From Candidatus Blautia equi (GTDB taxonomy: Bacteria; Bacillota; Clostridia; Lachnospirales; Lachnospiraceae): 9,761 bases of DNA. The stretch is from contig JAGHUU010000275.1 in the NCBI GenBank assembly GCA_018064695.1, positions 1-9,761 of the forward strand. The letters run 5' to 3'. Numbering within the stretch: the first letter of the stretch is position 1; every line of letters begins with the position of its first letter. Positions 1 through 7,182 of this stretch are shown here, in pieces. A program made the position numbers and the translations under genes. The notes under the pieces are model-generated. The model searched no databases. It was not told where the DNA came from and saw only the letters and a list, made by a program, of their open reading frames with translations.

Positions 1-1144
1 GAAGATCCGCAACTGCATCATGATTATAAAGTGCCTGCTCACCTTCTGTTGGGTTCGTAAGAGAACGTGGAACTGCTTCGAAAGTAGGAGACTGATTAGT
101 CATAGCATTTGCAATGATTCCTTCATAGTCAACTGCCATAGCGATTGCTTTACGAAGTGCTGGGTTCTCAGCAAGTACTGGGATATTCATGTTGTACCAT
201 GCGGTTGGCATTGTTAAGCATACGCCGTATGGTGCTTCTTCATAATATGTAGAAATTGGAAGATCTTCGTTCAGCCACATATCCTGGATATTTCCAATGA
301 ACTGCTGGCAAACATCAACTTCGCCTGCTTTCAGAGCGGTCTCACCGGCTGCGTTATCAGCGTAGATAACGTGAGCGAGGTATTTCGGAACTGGAAGGGA
401 TCCCCACATGGACTCATCCTGGCCCCAGTAGTTGTCATCGCGCTCGAAAACAACTTTCTGGTCATCGGAGTACATCATGTGATATGGGCCGGACCAAACA
501 ACGTCCTCACCTGCATCGTTAAGGATGCTGATGTTATCATCATTATTACGCTCTACAACTGCCTCGATCCATGCTTTCTGAGCGATTGGGGTAGCTACGG
601 TGAAGTCAAGGACTTTCAGAGGGTTAACTGGAGCGCCGTCAGCGTTCAGTTTGGATTTGATAACGAGGGTCTTAGCATCAGCAGCTTCCATACCTTCGAT
701 GTATGCGCCGTAACCGGTTCCGGTTCCGTTGCCAAGTTTAACGCCAACTTCCCATGTAGCTACTACGTCGTCAGCGGTAAGGTCAGAGCCATCGCTCCAT
801 TTAGCTGCGTCTTTGATCTTAACGGTAAGCTCGGTCATGTCATCGTTCCAAGCGTAGTCGCCGTCTGCAAGAAGACCGGTCATGGATCCATCCATGAAGT
901 TGTACATATACAGGGTCTCAAACTCGATAGTACGATATCCGCCGATACCACCAGCGATTGCCATAGCGTTGTTCTGGTTGGTTCCGATTGGAGACTGGGA
1001 GTTAACTGCGCCCCACTGCTGTCCTGCAAAATACAGGGTCTCGTTTCTTGGAAGGTCTGTAGCCTCAGCGAAAACGCTGATAGGTGCTGCAAGGATCATG
1101 GATCCTGCAAGAGCTAAGGAAAGTGCTTTGCTCATTTTTCTCAT
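1..1144 (-). CDS. Family-5 ABC transporter solute-binding protein, N-terminal part (C-terminus beyond window edge)
   Basis: Extracellular solute-binding protein of the DppA/OppA class (SBP_bac_5), which captures a substrate outside the cell for an ABC importer. 381 residues are visible; the family is usually 500-600 residues long, so the C-terminal third lies off the left edge. The start is ATG at 1142-1144 with GGAGG at 1154-1158, 9 nt upstream. Residues 1-26 form a classical signal peptide (MRKMSK, then a hydrophobic core, cleavage likely after SVFA). Family hallmarks are WSDGSDLTADDV at about 116-127, YHMM/NYW at about 221-240 and NPALRKAIAMAVDYEGI at about 327-343. There is no lipobox cysteine near the cleavage site, which is unusual for a Gram-positive binding protein. 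Codons are strongly biased to AAC, GAC, ATC and GCA/GCT, suggesting high expression. The substrate (peptide, nickel or oligosaccharide) cannot be told from the sequence, and the partner permease genes are not in the window. Confidence 0.9.
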   Translation of the reverse strand, partial: MRKMSKALSLALAGSMILAAPISVFAEATDLPRNETLYFAGQQWGAVNSQSPIGTNQNNAMAIAGGIGGYRTIEFETLYMYNFMDGSMTGLLADGDYAWNDDMTELTVKIKDAAKWSDGSDLTADDVVATWEVGVKLGNGTGTGYGAYIEGMEAADAKTLVIKSKLNADGAPVNPLKVLDFTVATPIAQKAWIEAVVERNNDDNISILNDAGEDVVWSGPYHMMYSDDQKVVFERDDNYWGQDESMWGSLPVPKYLAHVIYADNAAGETALKAGEVDVCQQFIGNIQDMWLNEDLPISTYYEEAPYGVCLTMPTAWYNMNIPVLAENPALRKAIAMAVDYEGIIANAMTNQSPTFEAVPRSLTNPTEGEQALYNHDAVADL

Positions 1145-1176
1145 GTGTTCGATCCTCCTTTTATTATACACGACGT

Positions 1177-1206
1177 GCATCTGTGGCTTACGCTGCCACA
1201 ACATGC
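1177..1206 (-). other. Stem-loop at the predicted 5' end of the solute-binding protein mRNA
   Basis: Reading the minus strand, GCAT (1203-1206) pairs with ATGC (1177-1180), and TGTGGC (1195-1200) pairs with GCCACA (1182-1187), around a 7-nt loop. A small asymmetric bulge separates the two helices. It begins almost exactly at the predicted transcript start and ends about 18 nt upstream of the ribosome binding site. Terminal stem-loops of this kind can protect highly expressed mRNAs from 5' decay; that role is inferred here. Confidence 0.45.
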
Positions 1207-1216
1207 CTTCATTATA
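1204..1216 (-). promoter_or_regulatory. Probable promoter -10 of the solute-binding protein gene
   Basis: On the minus strand a perfect TATAAT lies at 1211-1216, giving a predicted transcript start near 1204, about 60 nt before the ATG. At a 17-bp spacing the -35 position reads TAGCTT, a poor match, so the promoter may depend on an activator or on the AT-rich upstream DNA. The assignment is inferred from sequence only. Confidence 0.5.
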
Positions 1217-1444
1217 GAAGACCGTATATGCATAAGCTAGTGTTTGAATTTTAAAACGGTGTTTAATTTTTATTTTTTTGTGCATTTTTGACACATAGTT
1301 AAACCTTTTACCAAATATTTTTATATATTTTTCTTAAAAGTTGATTTTTTTACGGTTTGTTAAGAAAATAATAAACAAAAATCACATGTGAAACGCATGG
1401 TTTCATAAGTAATTTCACCCATGCATTCAAAGGCCTCCGGGCAT
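1217..1444. other. AT-rich non-coding region with palindromes upstream of the solute-binding protein gene
   Basis: This gene-free stretch between the ZIP terminator and the solute-binding protein promoter is dominated by A/T runs (about 1260-1390). At 1389-1405 there is an inverted repeat TGAAAC-5 nt-GTTTCA. Overlapping it, GCATGG (1395-1400) can pair with CCATGC (1419-1424). The TGAAAC repeat resembles catabolite-type operators but its spacing is wrong for a canonical cre site. I see no credible ORF, RNA gene or repeat family. It is probably an upstream control region, since the proximal promoter lacks a good -35. Confidence 0.4.
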
Positions 1445-1476
1445 AAAAAAGCGGCCCACTTATTTAAAGTGAGCCG
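1445..1476 (-). terminator. Rho-independent terminator after the ZIP transporter gene
   Basis: A 10-bp stem (1467-1476 with 1452-1461, one mismatch) closes a 5-nt loop. On the minus strand it is followed by six T residues (A run at 1445-1450 on the plus strand). It lies 5 nt past the TAA stop of the ZIP gene and separates that gene from the solute-binding protein gene downstream. Confidence 0.85.
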
Positions 1477-1481
1477 TTGTT

Positions 1482-2216
1482 TTAGCCAAATAATAAGCTG
1501 ATGCAGATGATTCCCACACCCAGCAGCGCTCCTGTAAGAGACAGTTTTTTGTCTTCACCGTGAAGCATATGCGGCAGGAGCTCGAAGAATACAATATATA
1601 CCAGCATGCCAAGTGCCAGGCACATGAGGATTCCGATCACTCTCTCGCTGACGCTGCCCCAGAAGAACATCATGAGGAGACCGCCAATAAATGTGGAGAA
1701 GGTGGTCGCCGCAAGAAGGATCAGCTTTGGTGTCCGTTTTTCTTTCTGAAGGGTGGTGTAGATCACCATTCCCATAGGGATGTTGTGAAGACCGACGCCC
1801 AGTGCCATCAGAAGACCCACGCGAAGGGAATCCTGCGCCATGCTGTATACCGCCATTCCTTCTATAATATTATGAAGGATCACCGCCACGGAGGATACCA
1901 CACCAATGTGGATCACGTTCTCCTCGGTACAGTCGTGGTGCAGTCCGTGGGCATGGTCATGCTCCGGAACAAAATGATCCAGAAGCTTCAGGATGGCAAC
2001 ACCAAGGGCCAGACATACAGGCAGGGTCAATATACTTGCGCCCTCCAGATTTTCCAGCGCCTCCGGTAAGATCTCCATAATGCCAAGAGCCAGCATGGTT
2101 CCAAATCCTATGGAGATGGATAAATGTTCGATCAGTTCCGTATCCTTCACAGACCTGGCGATCACCGCGCCGGCAAAGAGAAAGATACCCAGTATAAATG
2201 TAATAAAAAGTCCCAT
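1482..2216 (-). CDS. ZIP family divalent metal transporter (GufA/ZupT-like)
   Basis: Inner-membrane metal-ion importer of the ZIP family (Zn2+, Fe2+ or Mn2+; the substrate is not decidable here), 244 residues, close to the usual prokaryotic length. About eight hydrophobic segments are seen. The TM2 metal region has EILPEA (48-53). A histidine-rich loop, HFVPEHDHAHGLHHD (81-95), sits between TM3 and TM4 as in typical ZIPs. The TM4 motif is HNIIEG (115-120). The TM5 motif is HNIPMG (144-149), where most relatives have PEG, so the usual glutamate is methionine 148. TM6 carries FELLPH (211-216). The ATG at 2214-2216 is chosen because GAGGA lies at 2221-2225 and a consensus promoter at 2259-2287 occupies the upstream in-frame extension. 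The gene is downstream of the permease gene in the same direction but has its own promoter and terminator. Confidence 0.9.
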   Translation of the reverse strand: MGLFITFILGIFLFAGAVIARSVKDTELIEHLSISIGFGTMLALGIMEILPEALENLEGASILTLPVCLALGVAILKLLDHFVPEHDHAHGLHHDCTEENVIHIGVVSSVAVILHNIIEGMAVYSMAQDSLRVGLLMALGVGLHNIPMGMVIYTTLQKEKRTPKLILLAATTFSTFIGGLLMMFFWGSVSERVIGILMCLALGMLVYIVFFELLPHMLHGEDKKLSLTGALLGVGIICISLLFG

Positions 2217-2258
2217 AACGTCCTCTTTTTTCTTTTGAAAACAACAGTCGTATTCTGC

Positions 2259-2287
2259 ATTATAGGAGAACCCCACCTGTCTGTCAA
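2259..2287 (-). promoter_or_regulatory. Consensus sigma-A promoter of the ZIP gene
   Basis: The minus strand shows a perfect TTGACA (2282-2287), a 17-bp spacer and a perfect TATAAT (2259-2264). Transcription should start near 2252, giving a leader of about 36 nt. The promoter lies in the 102-bp gap after the permease stop codon, so the ZIP gene can be expressed independently. It also argues against the longer in-frame start at 2300. Confidence 0.88.
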
Positions 2288-2318
2288 CAAAGGGAATCAA
2301 AGAAACTCAGAAAATCTT

Positions 2319-3422
2319 TCAATACCAGAAGTCGCAGAACACCAGCATGATCACAAGGCCGATCACATTCCATGCGGTGAAGGTAAGCATATATTTTCCC
2401 TTGTTCGCATCCTCCTGCACTGCGTAGAGTTTGTAAGAGATGAGGCTCGCCATGGAGGCAATGAGCGTTCCAAGACCGCCGATGTTTACGCCCACCAGAA
2501 GTTTCCTGTACTGATCTGTGAATCCGGAGAGCAGAAGGGCCGCAGGTACGTTGCTCAGGAACTGTGAGAAAAGGGCTGAAATCAGGATCTCTCTTCCGGT
2601 CAGCAGCTTTTCCACAAGGCCGCTGATCTCCGGAATTCTTCCTATATTACCTACAAACACGAAGAATCCGATAAAGGTCAGAAGCAGGGCGTAGTCCACC
2701 TCCTTCAGAAGATTCCATTTTTTCACCAGCACTACACCAAGGATGGTGATGAGAAGAACCGGTACCCATGTGAGCACGCGGAATACGACCAGAAGGTTCA
2801 GCACAAACAGGGCAGAATATACGAGGATCAGCTTCTGATCCATCTTCTTTGCCTTCTCCTCCACCTGAAGCGTAATCTTCTCTGCAGGGATCAGCAGGGT
2901 CACAGCCATAAGAAGGATCAGGGATAAGAGGGCAATCGGGAACATGGTCTTTAAAAACTCTCCCATTCCCATGCCGGATGCTGTAAAGAGATAAAGGTTC
3001 TGGGGATTACCGATAGGAGTCAGCATACTTCCAAGGTTCGCCGCCATGGTCTGCAGCACAATGACCCGGATCATCAGCTTCTCCTGATGGCAGAGTCTGA
3101 GTGCCATAATGGCAAAGGGCACAAAGGTGATGAGCGCCACATCGTTGGTGATCACCATACTTAAAAAGAAGCATAAAAGCACCAGCATCTGGCTCAGTGT
3201 CCTCCCGTTCTTCACTTTTCCGAACACCTTCTGGATCAGCAGGTCAAAAAGTCCGATCTGCTGAAAACCCTTCACCAGCAGCATAAGCCCAAACAGCAGT
3301 GCCAGCACCCGGAAATCCACATAGGCGGCATACCCGCCGTCCGGATGCACAAAAAAAGCCGACACAACAGCCAGCACAAACGCGATCGTCATCACGATCT
3401 CTTTCTTAAGATAAGCCCACAT
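2319..3422 (-). CDS. SLC13/ArsB/NhaD-superfamily membrane permease
   Basis: Polytopic inner-membrane ion transporter of the IT superfamily (SLC13 / ArsB / NhaD / YbiR-like), 367 residues, a little shorter than the usual 400-450. The two halves carry the pseudo-repeat signatures of this group. SMVITNDVALITFVPF (88-103) and TPIGNPQNLYL (135-145) are in the first half; SQFLSNVPAALLLSGF (286-301) and GVNIGGLGTLIASMASLIS (311-329) are in the second. The charged segment EEKAKKMDQK (188-197) is a probable cytoplasmic loop between the halves. The ATG at 3420-3422 is supported by GGAGGG at 3431-3436; an internal Met at residue 11 has a much weaker site. The gene is transcribed from the promoter at 3460-3488, divergent from the DUF362 gene. 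Substrate is unknown: family members move citrate or other dicarboxylates, arsenite, or Na+/H+. Confidence 0.85.
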   Translation of the reverse strand: MWAYLKKEIVMTIAFVLAVVSAFFVHPDGGYAAYVDFRVLALLFGLMLLVKGFQQIGLFDLLIQKVFGKVKNGRTLSQMLVLLCFFLSMVITNDVALITFVPFAIMALRLCHQEKLMIRVIVLQTMAANLGSMLTPIGNPQNLYLFTASGMGMGEFLKTMFPIALLSLILLMAVTLLIPAEKITLQVEEKAKKMDQKLILVYSALFVLNLLVVFRVLTWVPVLLITILGVVLVKKWNLLKEVDYALLLTFIGFFVFVGNIGRIPEISGLVEKLLTGREILISALFSQFLSNVPAALLLSGFTDQYRKLLVGVNIGGLGTLIASMASLISYKLYAVQEDANKGKYMLTFTAWNVIGLVIMLVFCDFWY

Positions 3423-3459
3423 AACCTATCCCCTCCAAGCTCAGTTTTTTCCGCCCGTA

Positions 3460-3488
3460 ATCATACCACAGTCCCTCTCCCCTTTCAA
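3460..3488 (-). promoter_or_regulatory. Promoter of the SLC13-like permease gene
   Basis: The minus strand has TTGAAA (3483-3488), a 17-bp purine-rich spacer (GGGGAGAGGGACTGTGG) and TATGAT (3460-3465). The TGG just before the -10 makes it an extended -10 promoter. Transcription should begin near 3453, about 31 nt before the ATG. Its core closely resembles the promoter at 7714-7742. Confidence 0.8.
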
Positions 3489-3555
3489 CTATCATCGACA
3501 GCAATATGTAGGTACAAAAAAACCAAAATATTTGCAGATTCTTCCTATATCTTTA

Positions 3556-3578
3556 TGTTATAATAGATAAATCGGAGG
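3556..3578 (+). promoter_or_regulatory. Extended -10 promoter and ribosome binding site of the DUF362 gene
   Basis: TG-T-TATAAT at 3556-3564 is a perfect extended -10 element; no good -35 stands at normal spacing (the nearest, TTGCAG at 3532-3537, is 21 bp away). The predicted start near 3571 leaves a leader of only about 17 nt. That leader contains GGAGG (3574-3578), 9 nt before the ATG, so there is little room for leader-mediated control. Confidence 0.7.
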
Positions 3579-3587
3579 TATTTTATC

Positions 3588-4706
3588 ATGGAAAAATCTA
3601 ATGTATTTTTTACCAGCTTTAAAGCTACTGAACACGAGAACCTGCTCCAGAAGCTGCACAGACTTCTGAAAAAAGCAGGCATTGAGAACATCGATTTTGA
3701 GGACAAATACGTAGCCATCAAAATCCACTTCGGCGAGCACGGAAACCTTGCATTCCTTCGCCCTAACTACGCAAGAGTCGTTGCAGACTATGTAAAACAG
3801 CTCGGCGGAAAACCATTCCTCACCGACTGCAACACCCTCTACGTAGGAAGCCGTAAAAACGCCATCGACCACATGGAGACCGCACTTATGAACGGTTTCG
3901 GCCCTTACCAGACCGGCTGCCACGTAATCATCGCAGACGGACTTAAGGGAACCGATGAGACCCTGGTTCCAATCGACGGCGAGTATGTAAAAGAGGCAAA
4001 GATCGGTCATGCCATCATGGATGCTGATGTATTCATCTCCCTGAACCACTTCAAAGGTCACGAGATGGCCGGCTTCGGCGGCGCTATCAAAAACATCGGT
4101 ATGGGCTGCGGCTCCCGCGCAGGTAAAATGGAGCAGCACTGCGACGGAAAACCGGACGTTAACCAGAGCAAGTGCGTAGGCTGCCGTTCCTGTGAGAAGA
4201 TCTGTGCACACGGTGCTCCTGAGATCAAAGACAAAAAAGCATACATCAACCACGACAAGTGTGTAGGCTGCGGCAGATGTCTGGCTGTATGTCCTAAGAA
4301 CTGTATCCAGGCTCATTTCGAGGACTCCGTTGCTATGCTCAACTACAAGATGGCTGAGTACGCATGGGCAGTAACCAAAGACAGACCATGCTTCCACGTA
4401 TCCCTGATCTGCGACGTATCCCCTAACTGCGACTGCCATTCCGAGAACGACATCCCGATCATCCCAGACGTAGGAATGCTCGCATCCTTTGACCCGGTAG
4501 CTCTGGATCAGGCCTGCGCAGACCTCTGCAACAAGATGCCTGTCATTGCCGGCAGTATCCTGGATGACAACATCAAGGCTCTTCCTCACGAGGAGAACCA
4601 TGAGCACTTCCACATGACCCATCCTGACGCTGAGTGGGAGACCTGTCTCGCACACGCAGAAAAGATCGGCATGGGAACCAGAGAGTACGAGCTGGTTAAG
4701 ATCTGA
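3588..4706 (+). CDS. DUF362 domain protein with two 4Fe-4S ferredoxin motifs
   Basis: A 372-residue cytoplasmic protein of the DUF362 family, whose biochemical role is not established. The N-terminal DUF362 core spans about residues 1-185 (YVAIKIHFGEHGN at 41-53, SLNHFKGHEMAGFGGAIKN at 151-169, GMGCGSRAGK at 171-180). A bacterial ferredoxin insert follows, with C-x2-C-x2-C-x3-C at C196/C199/C202/C206 and at C225/C228/C231/C235. The second set ends in CP as normal; the first ends in CA. The DUF362 fold resumes after about 245 (IPDVGMLASFDPVALDQACAD at 291-311 region). Several further cysteines (C268, C275, C281, C283) and a His-rich tail (HEENHEHFHMTH, 334-345) could bind metal. There is no signal peptide or membrane segment. 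Codons are strongly biased to C-ending forms, which suggests abundance. An electron-transfer or Fe-S role is plausible but unproven. Confidence 0.92.
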   Translation: MEKSNVFFTSFKATEHENLLQKLHRLLKKAGIENIDFEDKYVAIKIHFGEHGNLAFLRPNYARVVADYVKQLGGKPFLTDCNTLYVGSRKNAIDHMETALMNGFGPYQTGCHVIIADGLKGTDETLVPIDGEYVKEAKIGHAIMDADVFISLNHFKGHEMAGFGGAIKNIGMGCGSRAGKMEQHCDGKPDVNQSKCVGCRSCEKICAHGAPEIKDKKAYINHDKCVGCGRCLAVCPKNCIQAHFEDSVAMLNYKMAEYAWAVTKDRPCFHVSLICDVSPNCDCHSENDIPIIPDVGMLASFDPVALDQACADLCNKMPVIAGSILDDNIKALPHEENHEHFHMTHPDAEWETCLAHAEKIGMGTREYELVKI

Positions 4707-4750
4707 TTCACCTGAATCTTATATATTTTAAGTCATAATGCAAAACCAAA

Positions 4751-4788
4751 ACTCCTTCCGGAAAATATCGATCCGGAAGGAGTTTTTT
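4751..4788 (+). terminator. Bidirectional terminator between the convergent DUF362 and feoAB genes
   Basis: A perfect 11-bp stem (4751-4761 with 4773-4783) closes an 11-nt loop and is followed on the plus strand by six T residues (4783-4788). Read on the minus strand it is followed by TTTTGGTTTTG, so it can also stop feoAB transcription. It lies 44 nt past the DUF362 stop and 22 nt past the feoAB stop. Confidence 0.9.
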
Positions 4789-4810
4789 GATTTTATGAAA
4801 GTCGCAATAA

Positions 4811-7162
4811 TCAGAATCCAATCAGGGATCCCGCAAAATATACCAGAAATGCACAGAGCCATGCGATGGCACACTGCAGGAACACAACGCCCACAGCCCA
4901 CTTAACCCCAAGCTCTCTTTTTACCGCAGCAATAGCTGCCACACAAGGTGTGTAGAGCAGGCAGAATACCAGAAGTGCTGCCGCGGAAAGAGGTGTCAGT
5001 ACCTGAAGCAGTGTCTCCGTACTTCCTACAAGAATGATGAGGGTGGATACCACGCTCTCTTTGGCCATAAATCCTGTGAGTAGTGCGGTGGAGATCCTCC
5101 AGTCCCCAAAGCCCATCGGTCCAAACACCGGTGCGATCAGTCCTGCAACTCCTGAGAGCATGCTCTCTTTGGAATCTGTCACCAGATTCAGACGGAAATT
5201 AAAGGTCTGCAGGAACCAGATGATGATGCTTGCAAGGAAAATAACAGTAAATGCTCTCTGCAGGAAATCTTTTGCCTTATCCCAGAGAAGCAGCGCCACG
5301 TTTTTAGCCCCAGGCATACGATAGTTAGGAAGCTCCATAACAAACGGAACCGCCTCACCGCGGAAGGCTGTATTCTTGGAGATCAGCGCCGTAAGAATTC
5401 CCACCAGGATTCCCGTGAAATAAAGGATCACCATCACAAGGCCCCCGTGCTTCGGGAAGAAAGCCGCTGTGAAGAAGCCGTAGATAGGAAGCTTGGCTGT
5501 GCAGCTCATAAACGGGATCATAAGAATGGTCATCTTACGGTCACGCTCGGATGGGAGGGTTCTGCTGGACATGATGCCCGGCACGGAACAACCGAATCCG
5601 ATCAGCATCGGCACAATACTTCTGCCGGAGAGACCGATCTTTCGAAGCAGCTTATCCATCACAAAGGCCACTCTGGCCATATATCCTGTATCCTCTAAAA
5701 GAGACAGGAAGAAGAACAATGTCACGATCACGGGCAGAAAGCTGATGACACTTCCCACGCCGGTGAAGATACCGTCGATCACCAGAGAATGGATGACCTC
5801 ATTGATGCCGATACCGGTGAGCGCCGCATCCGTGACCTCCGTCAGCCGGTCCACGCCCATCTCCAGAAGACCCTGCAGCCACGCACCAATTACATTAAAT
5901 GTCAGATAAAAGGTCAGCGCCATGATAAGACCAAAGGCAGGGATGGCTGTATATTTTCCGGTGAGGACCGCATCGATCCTGCGGCTTCTTTCTCTCTCTT
6001 TGCTCTCCCTTGGCTTCACCACGCACCGGGATACCAGCTTATGAATGAATGCAAAACGCATATCGGCGATGGCTGCCGCACGGTCCATGCCGCGCTCCTC
6101 CTCCATCTGCTCAATGATATGTCCCAGCATTTCCAGCTCGTTGCGGTCCAGATTCATGGCGTTTAAGATCTGCTCATCGCCCTCAACGATCTTGGTAGCC
6201 GCAAAGCGCACCGGGATACCCGCCTGCTGCGCATGGTCCTCAATGAGATGCATGATGCCGTGAAGGCAGCGGTGCACCGCACCGTTGTGATCGGAGCTGT
6301 CGCAGAAATCTGTTCTTCCCGGGCGCTCCTGGAATTTTGCCACGTGGATGGCATGGCTCACCAGCTCCTCAATACCCTCGTTTCTGGCAGCGGAGATAGG
6401 GATGACCGGAATGCCCAGCATCTCCTCCATCTCATTGATATGAATGGAGCCGCCGTTTCCGTACACCTCATCCATCATGTTCAGAGCCAGAACCATTGGG
6501 ATATCCAGCGCCATAAGCTGCATGGAAAGATACAGGTTTCTCTCTATATTTGTGGCATCAATGATATTGATGATGCCCTTTGGTTTCTCATTTAAAATAT
6601 ATTCCCGGGATACGATTTCCTCGCTGGTGTAAGGGGAGAGGGAATAAATACCGGGCAGGTCTGTCACAAGGGTATCCGTATACTCCCTGATCTGTCCGCT
6701 CTTCTGGTCCACCGTAACACCCGGAAAATTTCCAACATGCTGGTTGGAGCCTGTGAGGCGGTTAAAAAGTGTGGTCTTGCCGCAGTTCTGGTTTCCCGCC
6801 AGGGCAAAGGTGATGATCTCGCCCTCCGGCAGGGGATTTTCATCCGCCTTCACATGATATTTTCCGTTCTCTCCCAGACCCGGATGTTCAATATCCGGTT
6901 TCTCTGTATCTCTGGAAAGTCCGGTTGGGGTCAGTTTTTTTATTTTTCTGACCGTGATCTTTTCCGCATCGGCAAGTCTTAATGTCAGTTCGTATCCATG
7001 GATGCGAAGCTCCATGGGGTCACCCATGGGCGCATATTTTTCCAGCAGAAGCTCTGCCCCGGGGATCACGCCCATATCCAGAAAATGTCTTCTTAAGGCG
7101 CCTTCGCCGCCAACAGCCTCCACCACTGCTGCTTCGCCGATCTCCAAATCTTTCAGTGTCAT
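4811..7162 (-). CDS. feoB: FeoA-FeoB fusion, ferrous iron transporter
   Basis: Inner-membrane Fe2+ importer, 783 residues. Residues 1-75 are a FeoA (SH3-like) domain (MTLKDLEIGEAAVV, then FLDMGVIPGAELLL) joined by a polar linker to a full FeoB. The G domain has G1 GNQNCGKT (123-130), the G2 threonine in NFPGVTVDQ (T150), G3 DLPG (168-171), G4 NMMD (228-231) and G5 near SAAR (257-260), followed by a helical GDI-like region to about 400. The membrane domain from about 404 has conserved gate motifs GCSVPGIMSSRTLPSERD (524-541) and IPFMSCTAKLPIY (549-561), plus MAKESVVSTL (699-708) and LLYTPCVAAIAA (735-746). The start at 7160-7162 has GGAG (7169-7172) at 6 nt; the longer in-frame ATG ending at 7192 lies inside the leader stem-loop without a good site. 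No separate feoA or feoC gene is present. FeoAB fusions are known in some Firmicutes and Bacteroidetes. Confidence 0.95.
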   Translation of the reverse strand: MTLKDLEIGEAAVVEAVGGEGALRRHFLDMGVIPGAELLLEKYAPMGDPMELRIHGYELTLRLADAEKITVRKIKKLTPTGLSRDTEKPDIEHPGLGENGKYHVKADENPLPEGEIITFALAGNQNCGKTTLFNRLTGSNQHVGNFPGVTVDQKSGQIREYTDTLVTDLPGIYSLSPYTSEEIVSREYILNEKPKGIINIIDATNIERNLYLSMQLMALDIPMVLALNMMDEVYGNGGSIHINEMEEMLGIPVIPISAARNEGIEELVSHAIHVAKFQERPGRTDFCDSSDHNGAVHRCLHGIMHLIEDHAQQAGIPVRFAATKIVEGDEQILNAMNLDRNELEMLGHIIEQMEEERGMDRAAAIADMRFAFIHKLVSRCVVKPRESKERERSRRIDAVLTGKYTAIPAFGLIMALTFYLTFNVIGAWLQGLLEMGVDRLTEVTDAALTGIGINEVIHSLVIDGIFTGVGSVISFLPVIVTLFFFLSLLEDTGYMARVAFVMDKLLRKIGLSGRSIVPMLIGFGCSVPGIMSSRTLPSERDRKMTILMIPFMSCTAKLPIYGFFTAAFFPKHGGLVMVILYFTGILVGILTALISKNTAFRGEAVPFVMELPNYRMPGAKNVALLLWDKAKDFLQRAFTVIFLASIIIWFLQTFNFRLNLVTDSKESMLSGVAGLIAPVFGPMGFGDWRISTALLTGFMAKESVVSTLIILVGSTETLLQVLTPLSAAALLVFCLLYTPCVAAIAAVKRELGVKWAVGVVFLQCAIAWLCAFLVYFAGSLIGF

Positions 7163-7182
7163 ATCGTTCTCCGTAAAACAGT

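Noticed and set aside
371..1117. 248-residue plus-strand open frame antisense to the solute-binding protein gene
   Set aside because: Same codon-bias artefact; no ribosome binding site or family motif, and the sense frame has a signal peptide and clear family-5 signatures.
1163..1168. Second TATAAT on the minus strand just before the solute-binding protein gene
   Set aside because: It would start transcription inside the GGAGG ribosome binding site, and its -35 position (GTAAGC) is poor.
1288..1316. TTGACA on the plus strand at 1288-1293 as a promoter
   Set aside because: No -10 at acceptable spacing (CCAAAT at 17 bp) and no plus-strand gene follows.
1560..2069. 169-residue His-rich plus-strand frame antisense to the ZIP gene
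   Set aside because: Its histidines are the reverse complement of Met/hydrophobic codons of the ZIP membrane segments; no start signal.
2217..2300. 28-residue N-terminal extension of the ZIP protein from an ATG ending at 2300
   Set aside because: The extension is encoded by the TTGACA/TATAAT promoter itself, so it would not be transcribed from it, and the internal ATG has the ribosome binding site.
3558..4655. 365-residue minus-strand open frame fully antisense to the DUF362 gene
   Set aside because: No ribosome binding site, low-complexity V/C/D-rich protein with no recognisable motif, and the opposite strand encodes an unmistakable 4Fe-4S protein. The strong C-ending codon bias of the real gene removes stops from the antisense frame.
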